Below are positions 1-7,747 of a stretch of 46,254 nt of DNA, piece after piece (positions within the stretch are counted from its first letter, which is position 1; every line of letters begins with the position of its first letter). The notes under the pieces are model-generated. The model worked only from the letters and a program-made list of their open reading frames with translations, was not told the origin of the DNA and ran no database searches. The stretch is from Bacteroidota bacterium (GTDB taxonomy: Bacteria > Bacteroidota > Ignavibacteria > Tepidaquicellales > Tepidaquicellaceae), in the NCBI GenBank assembly GCA_018266875.1, contig JAFDZR010000031.1, positions 1 through 46,254 of the forward strand, written 5' to 3'. The position numbers and the translations under genes were made by a program.

Positions 1-60
1 CACACTTTTATGAACGCTTACATTATCAGCCCGTTTCCTGAAAATTAAAACATCAGACAT
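1..60 (-). CDS. 5' end of a gene running off the left edge
   Basis: Read leftward from base 60, an ATG opens 20 uninterrupted codons (starting MSDVLIFRKR) that continue past the window edge. A purine-rich GAGGG lies five bases upstream of this ATG (about 66-70), a good ribosome-binding site for a genome in which most genes have none. The fragment is too short to assign a family. It could also be a chance open frame, but the start-plus-site combination makes a real gene more likely than not. Confidence 0.5.
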   Translation of the reverse strand, partial: MSDVLIFRKRADNVSVHKSV

Positions 61-316
61 TTTAGCCCTCTTTTTATAAAAACATCTTCTTGATTGTTTC
101 ATCATTCGAGGTATTTTCCCGTCCGGAATCCGATCCGGCTTATATTCAATTTTATTTTTATAATTTTATCTTAGTTAAAGAATAGTTGCTTTTTTAAATT
201 CAGCACTGAACCGCAGAAGGTTCAATTGATTTAAAGTTTGTAAGTCATTAAATTGATTTTTACAGTCAGGCATGATTTGGTTCCTTATATATTGTATTAA
301 ATTTAAATAATTAATA

Positions 317-919
317 TTGAACTGGTTTACAAAAAACTGGGCAGCAGTCGGACTCTTTACAGGAATTCTGATTGTGATAATTTTAATTCTCAGTTCAGAT
401 TATCTCAGTTATAATGAAGTATTGCTTCGTCTGCAGGTTTCTTTTCTGATGTTCCATCAGTTTGAGGAATACATACTTCCAGGCGGTTTCAAAAAGTTTT
501 TCAATGAAGAGCTTTTTCCCAAACGGAAAAATTTCGGATTTAATTTGAGTGATCCGGGAATTCTGATAATAAATGTAATATTCGGATGGACAGTTTATGT
601 GTTTGCGGCGTATTCGGAAAATATATTTCCATGGTTTGCCGCTGGTATTATAGTTCTTACTGTTATAAACGGACTCCTTCATACTGCAGCGGCTTTGATA
701 AAGAAGAAATACAATCCTGGTCTGATAACAGGACTGTTCTTATTTATTCCTATTGGTACAGATTATTTCTTAAGCAATGCAGATGATATGAGCACCGGAT
801 TTATATTTAAAGCAGCTCTGACAGCTCTTGCAGGTTGTATAATTATACCTGTAACAATTTTAATGACAGGAAAAAGGGAGAATGAAATAGATAAAAAGGA
901 GAATAAAACCGAAATGTAA
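317..919 (+). CDS. HXXEE domain membrane protein
   Basis: This 200-residue polytopic membrane protein has hydrophobic segments near residues 10-26, 83-97, 104-122, 133-150 and 162-182. The signature H47-Q-F-E50-E51 lies at the end of the second hydrophobic stretch, and a later His (GLLHTAAAL, near 121) matches the second conserved part of the HXXEE family (PF13787 type). The family has no established biochemical role. The conserved His and Glu residues inside the membrane suggest metal binding or an intramembrane enzyme, which is inference. The start is TTG, with no Shine-Dalgarno site and no clear promoter found upstream. The C-terminus is a charged Lys/Glu-rich cytoplasmic tail. It ends eight bases before the 3' end of the opposing tRNA-Ser gene. 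Confidence 0.8.
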   Translation: MNWFTKNWAAVGLFTGILIVIILILSSDYLSYNEVLLRLQVSFLMFHQFEEYILPGGFKKFFNEELFPKRKNFGFNLSDPGILIINVIFGWTVYVFAAYSENIFPWFAAGIIVLTVINGLLHTAAALIKKKYNPGLITGLFLFIPIGTDYFLSNADDMSTGFIFKAALTALAGCIIIPVTILMTGKRENEIDKKENKTEM

Positions 920-926
920 ATATTCG

Positions 927-1013
927 CGGAGAAGGAGGGATTCGAACCCTCGGTAGAGTTTCCCCTACAACAGTTTTCGAGACTGCCGCATTCAACCGCT
1001 CTGCCACCTCTCC
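927..1013 (-). tRNA. tRNA-Ser(CGA)
   Basis: The minus strand folds into a class II tRNA of 87 nt. The 7-bp acceptor stem is GGAGAGG with CTTCTCC (one G-T pair). The T arm is GAGGG-TTCGAAT-CCCTC, the anticodon stem is GCAGT/ACTGT, and the loop CTCGAAA gives anticodon CGA, which reads UCG. The long variable arm is typical of tRNA-Ser. The discriminator base is G and CCA is not encoded. It lies 77 bp downstream of a second tRNA-Ser on the same strand and is probably co-transcribed with it. Confidence 0.96.
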
Positions 1014-1090
1014 TGCAAACTTCAATTCACCGGAATCCGGTAAGAGTATCAGGAAATTTTAAATTATCTGTGTTGATAAACTGAATTCTG

Positions 1091-1177
1091 CAGAGAGTGC
1101 GGGATTCGAACCCGCGAAGACCTTACGACCTTACACACTTTCCAGGCGTGCTCCTTCAACCACTCGGACAACTCTCT
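1091..1177 (-). tRNA. tRNA-Ser(GGA)
   Basis: This is an 87-nt class II tRNA on the minus strand. The acceptor stem AGAGAGT/ACTCTCT is perfectly paired. The T arm is GCGGG-TTCGAAT-CCCGC, the anticodon stem is CACGC/GTGTG, and the loop CTGGAAA gives anticodon GGA, which reads UCC and UCU. It has the long serine-type variable arm and discriminator G, with no encoded CCA. It is the promoter-proximal member of a two-gene tRNA-Ser unit. Confidence 0.96.
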
Positions 1178-1191
1178 GTGTTTTATAAGTG

Positions 1192-1199
1192 CAAATATA
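1192..1199 (-). promoter_or_regulatory. -7 box of the tRNA-Ser pair
   Basis: The minus strand reads TATATTTG, a perfect match to the Bacteroidota -7 consensus TAnnTTTG, about 15 bp before the mature 5' end of tRNA-Ser(GGA). No TTG occurs at the usual -33 spacing; the nearest TTTG is only 14 bp upstream of the box. The call rests on the -7 box and its position alone. Confidence 0.45.
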
Positions 1200-1413
1200 A
1201 ACCTTTGAAATCTCAAATTCTTTGTAAAAATAATTATCTTTCCAAATTATTTTTTCCCTCCGAAAATTCCTGTGCCTATTAATTATTTTCAGCATTTTAT
1301 CCTGTGATTTTAGACTGACCTGATCATAATAAAAACACGCAAAAAACCTCTTTATGCGGTAAAATCTTATTCCTGATGAAATTATTACCGGTGATTTTCA
1401 GGATATAAATTCT

Positions 1414-1444
1414 TTTGAAAGCAGGTTTGTCACAATTATGTTTG
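1414..1444 (+). promoter_or_regulatory. Bacteroidota-type sigma-A promoter
   Basis: TTTG (1414-1417), 19 bases, then TATGTTTG (1437-1444) is an exact match to the Bacteroidota form TTTG-N19-TAnnTTTG. The ATG of the first M23 peptidase is 27 bases downstream, giving a leader of about 20 nt. The same architecture recurs in front of its paralogue at 3683-3713. Confidence 0.85.
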
Positions 1445-1471
1445 TTCAGTTTATTAATTTAATAATTTATC

Positions 1472-3403
1472 ATGAAAACAATTTTAATTTTAATTTCACT
1501 TCAAATCGCGATTCTTTCTTTTGCTCAGGAATCAAAGATAAAGGAGGATCTTTATTTCTATTCTGAACCTAAACCTGAATACGGACAGAACTGTATTCCG
1601 GAAATCAAATTTGATCCTGCAATTCATCAGAATATTACAGGACCTTACAATATGCAGACTGTATCCTTCGGCTGGCCTTTAAAGGCAGCTCTCGATCAGG
1701 GTCTGATAATAGTAAATTATGTTGATGATCTTGCAGGATCGGGCATAAAGGATTATGATAACGGTAACTGGTCTTATGAAGGACATAATGGAACCGATAT
1801 TTGTCTGCATGATTTTCGAAACATGGACAGGTTTTATGCAGTGGAAGCAGCTGAGTCAGGAACTGTAGTTCAGACTGTGATGAATAATTTTGACAGAGTG
1901 ACTGAATGGGGAACAGGGGATATTGCTAATTTCATTCTTATAAAACATGACGACGGAAGCTATGCCTATTATTATCACCTTATGAAAAAGTCTGTAACAG
2001 TCAAGCTTGGTGAATATGTTCAGAAGGGAAAAATAATCGGTTATGTCGGTAGTTCCGGTTATTCTACTGATGCGCATCTTCATTTCGAACCCGGATTCTT
2101 TGTGAATGGCGTCTGGTACAAAAGAGATCCGTGGCAGGGAACATATAATCATCAGGCTTCTCTCTGGGAAAATCAGGAGGCTTACGCAGGAGACATAGAA
2201 TTTACTCTGCATGATATGGGTGTTTTTACAGCGGGGAATGTCGGCGGGAATATTGATCATATTACTTCAGAGCAGCTTAAGGAAAGGATCATTCAGCCTG
2301 TAACTGTGAGCGGATATGAAAGCAGACTGGGATTCTGGATGCAGTATCAGGGAATTAACACAGGCAAACAGGTCAGATATGAATTGAGAAATTCAAACGG
2401 AGGACTGATATCCAGCGCATATTTTAACCTCAGCAATCAGTATCAATACAGCAGGTCGATCTGGACTCCTGATTTTAATCCGGGAGTTGGAGTAACAGGA
2501 GACTGGTATGTAAGAGTATTGTATGATAACGTTGAAAAAGGAAGATGTTTTTTTAATGTACAGCTTCTTACAAGCAACAGACCGAGAATGTATCCCGTCG
2601 CTGCGAAATGTTTCAGAAGATCGCTTTTTGTTCAGAGAGACACTCTGCGGGTTAGACCTGTAAGGTCAGGCATGCAGTATCAGCTCGTCAATGCGCCTCC
2701 GAATGTAACTCTGTCCAATGATTCAATCTTATCAATAGGTGCTTTTGATCAGCCGTTCAGAGTTTACGATTTCAAGGTAATTGCAAGTATCGGAGGCAGC
2801 GCAAGTTTGCGTGATACTATGCTTTATAAATTAATTGATACAACTAAGAACAATTCTTCGGGAAACGGAATAGTATCGCTTGAATTAAAATCCTTTATCG
2901 AAGGCAGATATAACGGAACGAGTATGGTTGAAGATACGATTGATGTGCTGCTGAGAGCAAATCTTTCCCCTTACCTTCTGGTTGATTATGCCAAGGTCCT
3001 GACACTTTCCAACGGAACATGCATTGCTAATTTCCCGAATGCTTCCAGCGGAGTTTATTTTCATTTACTAATAAGACACAGAAATTCAATAGAGACTTGG
3101 GCAAAGACAGTTCAGCAGTTTCCGTACGGATTCCCTCTTAGCTATGATTTTACGGATGCAAGGACTAAAGCATTCGGCGATAATCAAAAGTACAAGGGAG
3201 GTGAATATTGTATTTACTCCGGTGACATTAATCAGGACGGCGCAGTGGACGTGACTGATGTAAGTCTTGTTGATAATGATCTTTCGTTTTTTGCAAGCGG
3301 ATATGTAGTTACGGATCTCGACGGAGATAATTTTGTAGATACTTCGGATCTGGCGATTGCGGAAAATAATGCTTTTAATTATGTAGTAAAGATCAGACCG
3401 TGA
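1472..3403 (+). CDS. Secreted M23 peptidase with dockerin-like C-terminus (copy 1)
   Basis: This 643-residue exported protein begins with a signal peptide (residues 1-18, cleaved near SFA-Q). The M23 (lysostaphin/LytM-type) zinc peptidase domain spans about residues 65-215. It has the ligand pairs H105/D109 (HNGTD) and H202-L-H204, plus the active-site H169 in YYYHL. Such enzymes cut peptidoglycan cross-links or glycine-rich peptides. Residues 240-560 look like beta-sandwich domains. The tail (about 585-643) holds two calcium-loop motifs (DINQDGAVDVTD and DLDGDNFVDTSD) of a dockerin-like domain. There is no type IX sorting signal. It has its own promoter (1414-1444) and lies just upstream of a paralogue of nearly equal length. 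Substrate is unknown. Confidence 0.92.
   Translation: MKTILILISLQIAILSFAQESKIKEDLYFYSEPKPEYGQNCIPEIKFDPAIHQNITGPYNMQTVSFGWPLKAALDQGLIIVNYVDDLAGSGIKDYDNGNWSYEGHNGTDICLHDFRNMDRFYAVEAAESGTVVQTVMNNFDRVTEWGTGDIANFILIKHDDGSYAYYYHLMKKSVTVKLGEYVQKGKIIGYVGSSGYSTDAHLHFEPGFFVNGVWYKRDPWQGTYNHQASLWENQEAYAGDIEFTLHDMGVFTAGNVGGNIDHITSEQLKERIIQPVTVSGYESRLGFWMQYQGINTGKQVRYELRNSNGGLISSAYFNLSNQYQYSRSIWTPDFNPGVGVTGDWYVRVLYDNVEKGRCFFNVQLLTSNRPRMYPVAAKCFRRSLFVQRDTLRVRPVRSGMQYQLVNAPPNVTLSNDSILSIGAFDQPFRVYDFKVIASIGGSASLRDTMLYKLIDTTKNNSSGNGIVSLELKSFIEGRYNGTSMVEDTIDVLLRANLSPYLLVDYAKVLTLSNGTCIANFPNASSGVYFHLLIRHRNSIETWAKTVQQFPYGFPLSYDFTDARTKAFGDNQKYKGGEYCIYSGDINQDGAVDVTDVSLVDNDLSFFASGYVVTDLDGDNFVDTSDLAIAENNAFNYVVKIRP
3141..3337 (+). 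repeat. Near-identical 3' tract shared with 5404-5600 (copy 1)
   Basis: Over 197 bp this part of the first M23 gene differs from 5404-5600 by only about four bases at a constant offset of 2263. Flanking coding sequence of the two genes is far more diverged, including at silent positions. The tract covers the region before and through the first dockerin-like calcium loop and into the second. Confidence 0.85.
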
Positions 3404-3473
3404 TAATAAATCTGTTTGTTTTTGAAAGTTAAATTTTCATAAGAATTAGTTAAATATATAATTTTTATCAATG

Positions 3474-3521
3474 CTCCCTGATTTTAATCCGGCAACAGAA
3501 AAAGATCAGGGAGATTGTTTT
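3474..3521 (+). terminator. Probable terminator after M23 copy 1
   Basis: CTCCCTGAT (3474-3482) pairs perfectly with ATCAGGGAG (3505-3513) around a 22-base loop and is followed by a short T-rich stretch. The long loop and weak T-run make it imperfect, but it is placed correctly after the stop codon. Confidence 0.6.
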
Positions 3522-3682
3522 AAAAAAGTTACTTTTTCAGGTCTTAAGATTTAAAATTTTTTGTCTTAAGCAAATGATTTATTTCAAAGGATTTTTCCTG
3601 AAAAACTTCAAAAACATGCTGTTTTATTATTTTCCGTAGCGAATCAATGAAAACGGCAAATGATTTTTTGTGAAAAATTTCT

Positions 3683-3713
3683 TTTGAAAGCGGATTTCAG
3701 AGAGCTAAGTTTG
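3683..3713 (+). promoter_or_regulatory. Bacteroidota-type sigma-A promoter
   Basis: TTTG (3683-3686), 19 bases, then TAAGTTTG (3706-3713) matches the consensus exactly. The ATG follows 27 bases later. The sequence from this promoter to the first codons resembles that of copy 1, so the promoter was duplicated together with the gene. Confidence 0.85.
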
Positions 3714-3740
3714 TGAAGTTTATTAATTAAATAATTTATC

Positions 3741-5666
3741 ATGAAAACAATTTTAATTTTAATTCTTTTACAGACTACTCTGATTGCCTCAGCACAGGTG
3801 CAGAAAATTGGAGAGGAAATGTATTTTTATTCAGATAAAACTTCTGAAAGATCCGGCAACTGCGGAGTCGATATAAAATTCGATCCGGCAATTCACGAAA
3901 ATTTTAACGGACCTTATGATGCATCTTCGGTTTCATTTATATGGCCGTTTGATGTTGCGCTGGATACGGGAATTATTCTCGTAAATTATGTGGATAATCT
4001 TTCCGGAGCCGGAATAAAAGATTACAATGACGATGACTGGGCTTACAACGGACATAACGGAACTGATCTTGCCCTTCACGATTTCAGGAATATGGACAGA
4101 TTTTATCTGGTGAAAGCGGCTGCTTCCGGAACTGTCGTTCAGACTGTTATGAATAATTATGACAGAAACACAACTTTGGACGGTGCACCCGCAAACATAG
4201 TTTTAATACGGCATGATGACGGAACTTATGCATACTATTACCACCTGATGAAAAATTCCGTAACCGTAAAATTAGGTGAATATGTAACTCAGGGAAAAAC
4301 CATCGGCTATGTAGGAAGCTCCGGCAACTCTACAGATGCACATCTGCATTTTGAGCCGGGATATTTTACGAACGGAACCTGGCACAAAAGAGATCCCTGG
4401 ACAGGAGTTTATAATCAGCTTCCTTCCTTATGGCAAAATCAACTTCCCTATGTCGGATTCAGAGATTTTATACTGCATGATATGGGTGTTTATACTTCAG
4501 GACTTGTAGGAGGTAATTTTGCAAATACAGGTGATTATTTAAAAGAAAGAATTTTAACTCCAAATACAGTAAGCGGATATGAAAGCAAGATAGGTTTCTG
4601 GATGCAGTTTCAGGGTAATTATTCAGGAAAATATTTTAAGATTGAACTGAGAAAACCTAACGGTGTTTTGTTTACTGATGTGACTTCATATGTGTCTTCT
4701 CAGGCGCAAAACGGATTTACATGGTGGTATCCTGACTTTAATCCCGGAGTAAGTGAAACAGGAAACTGGTATTTCAGAGTATTGTTTGACAATGTGGAAA
4801 AGGCAAGATATTTTTTCAATGTTCAGCTTCTTACAAGTAACCGCCCGAGAATGTACCCGGCTGCTGGTAAATGTTTCAGAAGAAGCCTGTTTCTTCAGCG
4901 CGATACTCTGCGTGTCCGTCCCGTCAGAGCAAATATGCAGTATGATCTTCTGAACGCTCCGCCTAATGTCTCAATTACACAGGATTCTATTATAAATATA
5001 GGAACCCTTGATCAGATTTTCAGAGTAAGAGAGTTTAAAGTTATTGCCAGTATAGGCGGCAGTTCAACTCTTCGGGATACGATGATCTATAAATTAATTG
5101 ACACTACAAAAAATAATCCTTCGGGTAACGGGATTGTATCGCTTGAACTAAAATCATTTTTTGAAGGGAGATATAACGGCTCGAATCAGGTACAGGATAC
5201 AGCAACGGTAATTCTTAGAGCTCCACTTTCTCCATATAATATTGTTGACTCTGCAAGAGTGCTGGTTTTATCAAATGGTTCAACAATAGCGAATTTTTTT
5301 AATGCCTCGAGCGGAATTTATTATTACATTATTGTAAAACACAGAAATTCCATTGAGACATGGGCAAAGACTGTTCAGCAGTTTCCATACGGATTCCCAC
5401 TTAGCTATGATTTTACGGATGCAAGGACTAAAGCATTCGGCGATAATCAAAAGTTCAAGGGAGGTGAATATTGTTTTTACTCCGGTGACATTAATCAGGA
5501 CGGCGCAGTTGACGTGACTGATGTAAGTCTTGTTGATAATGATCTTTCGTTTTTTTCAAGCGGATATGTAGTTACGGATCTCGACGGAGATAATTTTGTT
5601 GACGCAGCCGATATTGCAATTGCCGACAATAATTCTTTTAACTTTGTAGTAAAAGTAAGACCCTAA
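3741..5666 (+). CDS. Secreted M23 peptidase with dockerin-like C-terminus (copy 2)
   Basis: This 641-residue paralogue of the preceding gene has the same layout. A signal peptide covers residues 1-18 (cleaved near ASA-Q). The M23 domain has H105/D109, H168 and H201-L-H203. A beta-rich middle follows, then a C-terminal dockerin-like domain with two DxNxDG/DxDxDN calcium loops. All zinc and catalytic residues are kept, so both copies are expected to be active. The two proteins are closely alike throughout, differing most in the N-terminal third. The last 200 bp before the second calcium loop are almost identical at DNA level, which suggests recent exchange. Both carry their own promoter, so they can be expressed independently. 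The role of a dockerin-like tail outside a cellulosome is unknown; surface anchoring through a cohesin-like partner is one possibility. Confidence 0.92.
   Translation: MKTILILILLQTTLIASAQVQKIGEEMYFYSDKTSERSGNCGVDIKFDPAIHENFNGPYDASSVSFIWPFDVALDTGIILVNYVDNLSGAGIKDYNDDDWAYNGHNGTDLALHDFRNMDRFYLVKAAASGTVVQTVMNNYDRNTTLDGAPANIVLIRHDDGTYAYYYHLMKNSVTVKLGEYVTQGKTIGYVGSSGNSTDAHLHFEPGYFTNGTWHKRDPWTGVYNQLPSLWQNQLPYVGFRDFILHDMGVYTSGLVGGNFANTGDYLKERILTPNTVSGYESKIGFWMQFQGNYSGKYFKIELRKPNGVLFTDVTSYVSSQAQNGFTWWYPDFNPGVSETGNWYFRVLFDNVEKARYFFNVQLLTSNRPRMYPAAGKCFRRSLFLQRDTLRVRPVRANMQYDLLNAPPNVSITQDSIINIGTLDQIFRVREFKVIASIGGSSTLRDTMIYKLIDTTKNNPSGNGIVSLELKSFFEGRYNGSNQVQDTATVILRAPLSPYNIVDSARVLVLSNGSTIANFFNASSGIYYYIIVKHRNSIETWAKTVQQFPYGFPLSYDFTDARTKAFGDNQKFKGGEYCFYSGDINQDGAVDVTDVSLVDNDLSFFSSGYVVTDLDGDNFVDAADIAIADNNSFNFVVKVRP
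5404..5600 (+). repeat. Near-identical 3' tract shared with 3141-3337 (copy 2)
   Basis: This is the partner of 3141-3337. The differences seen are single bases within the KYK/KFK codon, the following CIYS/CFYS codon, one silent GTG/GTT, and one Ala/Ser change. Identity falls off sharply after the first bases of the second calcium loop. Confidence 0.85.
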
Positions 5667-5742
5667 TAATTCCGGAAAATATCATGAAGTCCTTTGAAGA
5701 TTGTTTCATGATAAACAGCTGACTTATGAAAATATTTCAGCG

Positions 5743-5779
5743 GACAGAGCAGGATGAATTTTATTCTGCTCTGTCTTTA
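5743..5779. terminator. Bidirectional terminator between convergent genes
   Basis: GACAGAGCAG (5743-5752) and CTGCTCTGTC (5766-5775) form a perfect 10-bp stem. On the plus strand it is followed by a T-rich stretch. It sits between the stop of M23 copy 2 and the stop of the minus-strand S9 peptidase, so it can serve both. Confidence 0.8.
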
Positions 5780-5781
5780 TT

Positions 5782-7728
5782 TTATTTTCCAAGCAGATAT
5801 TTTTTAACGAACATCACTGTAACATACCTCTGAAAATCCGCATTACTCTTTTTTGCAAAGCCGTGTCCTTCGTCTTTTGCTTCGAGATACCAAACGATTC
5901 CGTTGAGTGATTTGATTGTATTCATCATCTGTTCGGCTTCTGTACGCGGCACTCTCGGGTCATTGCCACCCTGAACTATTAAAATTGGTTTGGTAATTTT
6001 CTCTGCATTATTCAGAGGTGATATCTTTTCAAGAAATTCATACATTTCCGGATCACGCTCATCACCGTACTCTACTCTTCTTAGATCCCTTCTGTAGCTT
6101 TCAGTGTTTTTCAGGAATGTATTGAAATTTGAAATACCGACAACATCTACAGCACACCGTATCCTGTCAGCATAATCTACTGACACAGCCAGCGACATGT
6201 AACCGCCGTAGCTTCCGCCGATCACCATTACTCTATCAGGATCGAGCAGCGGTTCGGTTTCGATCCGGTCTAACAATGCGCCGATATCCTTTACTGAATT
6301 TTTTCTGTCAAATCCGTTATCGAGTTTGAGAAATGTTTTCCCGAATCCGGATGATCCGCGGACATTCGGTAAAATTATTGCAATGCCCAGTTCATTCAGA
6401 TAATAATTATAAGAGCCGAGATAACCCGGTCTGGACTGACTCGCCGGACCTCCGTGAATGTCAATCATAACAGGACACTTTCCGGTAAATTTCGGATGCG
6501 GTTTGTAATAAAACCCGCTGATTTCAAGTCCGTCAAAACTTTTCCATTTAATGAGTTCGGGAATACTCAGTTCTTCCGGTACGATCCCGCCCATGTCGCT
6601 TTCCGTCCATCTTGTGAGAACATCCGAGTTCAGATTATATACATAAATATCCCGTGATGATCTTGCCGAACTTATTGTCATTGCAAGATCCACTGAATTA
6701 TTATTAAACGATAAGCTGCCGTAAACTCCGACCGGAATATTGTTTATAAGTTTAGAAATTCCCGAGTCCGTATTGTAAATGTAAAGTTTGGATTCACCGT
6801 ATTCGTTGACAATGTAAGCAAGTGATTTACCGTCTTTCGAATAATCAAAATCCTCAACATCTCCTGTCTGATTATTGGAAATGAATTTTGCTGACTTGTC
6901 ATTTAGATCCATGTACGCCAGCGTTCTGAATTCATGATCTTTGTCGGTAATAAAATAAAGACCGTTTCCGTCTTTACTGAAAACTGCCTGTGAGTAGTAA
7001 ATGTCTTCATCGCTTTTTTCAGTAAGTTCGGTCAGTGCGCCGGTGGCTAGATCAGCCAGCCAGTAATATGAAATTGAATTTGAAATATACTCCATCAGCA
7101 AAAGAGACTTACCGTCTTCAGAGCAGTCGAGTATTCCCCAGCCGCCGCCTTTGAGTTCAAGGAAAAGTGAATCTGAATCGGGATTCATAGGATCCATAAT
7201 GTATATGTCACGGTCAGCGCCGTTCCTGCGTGTCGATGTATAAGCGATATGATTTCCGCTGCCGAGCCACTCGATACCGCCGTTCTGCTCACGACCTCCT
7301 TTTGTAAGCATTGTCACGATGCCGTCTTTCAGATCATATCTGTAGATCTGTCTGAATTCATCACCATCAGTGTCTTTATAAAACAAAAAGAAATCTCCGT
7401 TCACAGGATCAAATGTCGCAGAGCGGACGGGTTCATCAAAAAAAGTTAACTGCATACCTGTATCAAGAGGGGAAGTAATATATTTAAGCTGATAAGTATT
7501 TCCGACACGTGTAGAGATGATCATTTCTTTAATGACCGGATGCCAGTCTGACAGGATTGCACTTTTTGATTCGGTATATTTTTCGAGTTCATCTGCGAGT
7601 GTAGCCGGAATGTCCGGAACTCCTTCAACAATTAAATTATCACCGGGAATGATAAAGTCACTGTTCTGAGCTTTCAATGAATTTAAGGAAAGAAACAGAA
7701 TTAAAAAGATAAGATATTTTCTGATCAT
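5782..7728 (-). CDS. Secreted S9 family prolyl oligopeptidase-type serine peptidase
   Basis: This 648-residue protein has a signal peptide (residues 1-20, cleaved after LKA). The N-terminal part (about 60-385) is a beta-propeller with repeated YTSTRRNG, FSKDGNGLYF and YSKDGKSLAY blades. The C-terminal alpha/beta-hydrolase domain (about 400-648) has the triad Ser506 (GGSYGGYMS), Asp590 (GGNDPRVP) and His622 (DEGHGF). This is the layout of S9C/acylaminoacyl-peptidase and dipeptidyl-peptidase enzymes, which release short peptides or acylated residues from oligopeptides. It probably acts in the periplasm. It starts 19 bp after the stop of the upstream membrane-protein gene, so the two are likely one transcript. 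Confidence 0.92.
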   Translation of the reverse strand: MIRKYLIFLILFLSLNSLKAQNSDFIIPGDNLIVEGVPDIPATLADELEKYTESKSAILSDWHPVIKEMIISTRVGNTYQLKYITSPLDTGMQLTFFDEPVRSATFDPVNGDFFLFYKDTDGDEFRQIYRYDLKDGIVTMLTKGGREQNGGIEWLGSGNHIAYTSTRRNGADRDIYIMDPMNPDSDSLFLELKGGGWGILDCSEDGKSLLLMEYISNSISYYWLADLATGALTELTEKSDEDIYYSQAVFSKDGNGLYFITDKDHEFRTLAYMDLNDKSAKFISNNQTGDVEDFDYSKDGKSLAYIVNEYGESKLYIYNTDSGISKLINNIPVGVYGSLSFNNNSVDLAMTISSARSSRDIYVYNLNSDVLTRWTESDMGGIVPEELSIPELIKWKSFDGLEISGFYYKPHPKFTGKCPVMIDIHGGPASQSRPGYLGSYNYYLNELGIAIILPNVRGSSGFGKTFLKLDNGFDRKNSVKDIGALLDRIETEPLLDPDRVMVIGGSYGGYMSLAVSVDYADRIRCAVDVVGISNFNTFLKNTESYRRDLRRVEYGDERDPEMYEFLEKISPLNNAEKITKPILIVQGGNDPRVPRTEAEQMMNTIKSLNGIVWYLEAKDEGHGFAKKSNADFQRYVTVMFVKKYLLGK

Positions 7729-7747
7729 AACTTGTTTTTAAAATTAT

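Larger units (their letters stand above)
3404..3740. other. Intergenic region between the two M23 paralogues
   Basis: These 337 bp hold a terminator hairpin (3474-3521) and the promoter of the second paralogue (3683-3713). The stretch between them (3522-3682) is A/T-rich, and I see no gene, repeat or structured RNA in it. Confidence 0.7.

Noticed and set aside
843..1282. Short open frames across the tRNA genes on both strands
   Set aside because: They run through the two tRNA-Ser genes and have no family resemblance or start signals.
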